DNA from: UBA1724 sp963632245
GTDB taxonomy: Bacteria; Verrucomicrobiota; Lentisphaeria; Oligosphaerales; Oligosphaeraceae
Assembly (NCBI GenBank): GCA_963632245.1
Contig: CAVGTF010000135.1
Span: 1 to 5,414 of the forward strand
Direction of reading: 5' to 3'
DNA length: 5,414 nt
How positions within the stretch are numbered: the stretch's first letter is position 1; every line of letters begins with the position of its first letter. The position numbers and the translations under genes were made by a program. The notes under the pieces are model-generated. The model ran no database searches. It saw nothing but the letters and a program-made list of their open reading frames with translations, and was not told where the DNA came from. Positions 4,878-5,414 of the stretch are shown here, piece by piece.

Positions 4878-5414
4878 CTATGCCTGGGCCTCAGCGGCGG
4901 GAGCCTCAGCAACGGGTGCCTCGGCCTCGGCGGCCTTGTCATCCTTGGCGGCAGCGGCCTCGGCCTCGGCGGCCTTGGCAGCGGCCTTCTTCTTGCTGGA
5001 CATGGACTTGCCTTCCTGGACGGCGTCCTGGATGGCGGAGACGATGACCTTGATGGCGCGCAGGGCGTCGTCGTTGCCGGGGATCACGTAGTCAATGCCG
5101 TCAGGGTTGCAGTTGGAGTCAACCAGCGCCACCACGGGGATGTTCAGCTTGATGGCCTCCTGAACGGCGATGTGCTCGCGGTCCACGTCGATGATGACGA
5201 CGGCGGCGGGCAGCTTGGGCATCTCGGCGATGCCACCCAGGGCGGTCTCCAGCTTGGTCAGCTCGCGCTTGAGGCTGGCCACCTGCTTCTTGGGCATCTT
5301 ATCGAAGGTGCCGTCCTGGCTCTGGGTGCGCAGCTTCTTCATGGCGGCCACGCGGGTCTGCACCACCTTGGAGTTGGTCAGGGTGCCGCCCAGCCAGCGG
5401 TCGCACATATAGGG
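4878..5414 (-). CDS. rpsB: 30S ribosomal protein S2, C-terminal part (cut by the window edge)
   Basis: 178 codons are visible, and the frame stays open to the window edge (CCC TAT ATG...), so the first roughly 90 residues are missing. S2 sits on the back of the small subunit and joins last with S1 docking. Seen in order (numbering from the first visible codon): DRWLGGTLTN (5-14), TQSQDGTFDK (30-39), LGGI (59-62), and the second S2 signature around PAAVVIIDVDREHIAVQEA (69-87). IPVVALVDSNCNPDGIDYVIPGNDDALRAI (92-121 overall) follows. The ATG at 5408-5406 is an internal Met, not the start. After about residue 138 a 40-residue tail begins, rich in Lys, then Ala/Glu. It is longer and lower in complexity than the E. 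coli end and contains an internal repeat. rpsB heads the rpsB-tsf pair; its promoter is outside. Confidence 0.97.
   Translation of the reverse strand, partial: PYMCDRWLGGTLTNSKVVQTRVAAMKKLRTQSQDGTFDKMPKKQVASLKRELTKLETALGGIAEMPKLPAAVVIIDVDREHIAVQEAIKLNIPVVALVDSNCNPDGIDYVIPGNDDALRAIKVIVSAIQDAVQEGKSMSSKKKAAAKAAEAEAAAAKDDKAAEAEAPVAEAPAAEAQA
4918..4977 (-). repeat. In-frame 21-bp direct repeat in the S2 C-terminal tail
   Basis: The 21 bases at 4918-4938 recur exactly at 4957-4977, offset by 39 bases (13 codons), so the reading frame is kept. The encoded peptide KAAEAEA appears twice, separated by AAAKDD. The match includes wobble positions, which suggests recent duplication or conversion rather than independent drift toward Ala/Glu. 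It lies in the disordered-looking tail, where length change should be tolerated. Confidence 0.8.

Noticed and set aside
1..5414. Mobile element, CRISPR array, toxin-antitoxin or defence system
   Set aside because: No transposase, integrase, terminal repeats, regularly spaced repeats or defence-gene motifs are present. All six genes are explained as housekeeping, repair, peroxide-defence or unassigned lipoprotein genes.

Overview
The window carries six protein genes, all on the minus strand. In transcription order (high to low coordinate) they are: the C-terminal part of rpsB (ribosomal protein S2), tsf (EF-Ts), purD (GAR synthetase), nnrD (NAD(P)H-hydrate dehydratase), a small orphan lipoprotein gene, and a complete rubrerythrin gene. 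Base composition looks GC-rich, with GC-ending codons. The organism looks like a Gram-negative bacterium that is anaerobic or oxygen-sensitive: it has a classical rubrerythrin and a lipoprotein signal peptide. The Ala/Glu/Lys-rich S2 tail, the stand-alone dehydratase and the DUF3568-like lipoprotein made me think of the PVC group (Verrucomicrobiota and relatives). That placement is an impression, not shown by the sequence.

Region 3843-5414 is a translation block. rpsB enters from the right edge without its N-terminus. tsf follows after a 97-base spacer that holds a long hairpin without a U-tract. Behind tsf lies a 13-bp-stem intrinsic terminator whose U-tract ends only 37 bases before purD.

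Region 1628-3842 is a metabolic pair. purD makes glycinamide ribonucleotide in purine synthesis, and nnrD repairs hydrated NADH/NADPH. They are 46 bases apart and probably co-transcribed.

Region 1-1627 holds two apparently independent units. The lipoprotein gene ends in two tandem intrinsic terminators. A leader with several potential hairpins and an AT-rich palindrome precedes rubrerythrin (rbr). The rbr 3' flank has a perfect 14-bp purine tandem duplication followed by three consecutive hairpins.

I see no mobile element, CRISPR array, tRNA, rRNA, phage gene or defence system. The genes are mostly ordinary housekeeping and repair genes. The less usual signals are the non-coding structures around rbr, the spacer hairpin and repeat-bearing tail of the rpsB-tsf pair, and the unassigned lipoprotein.
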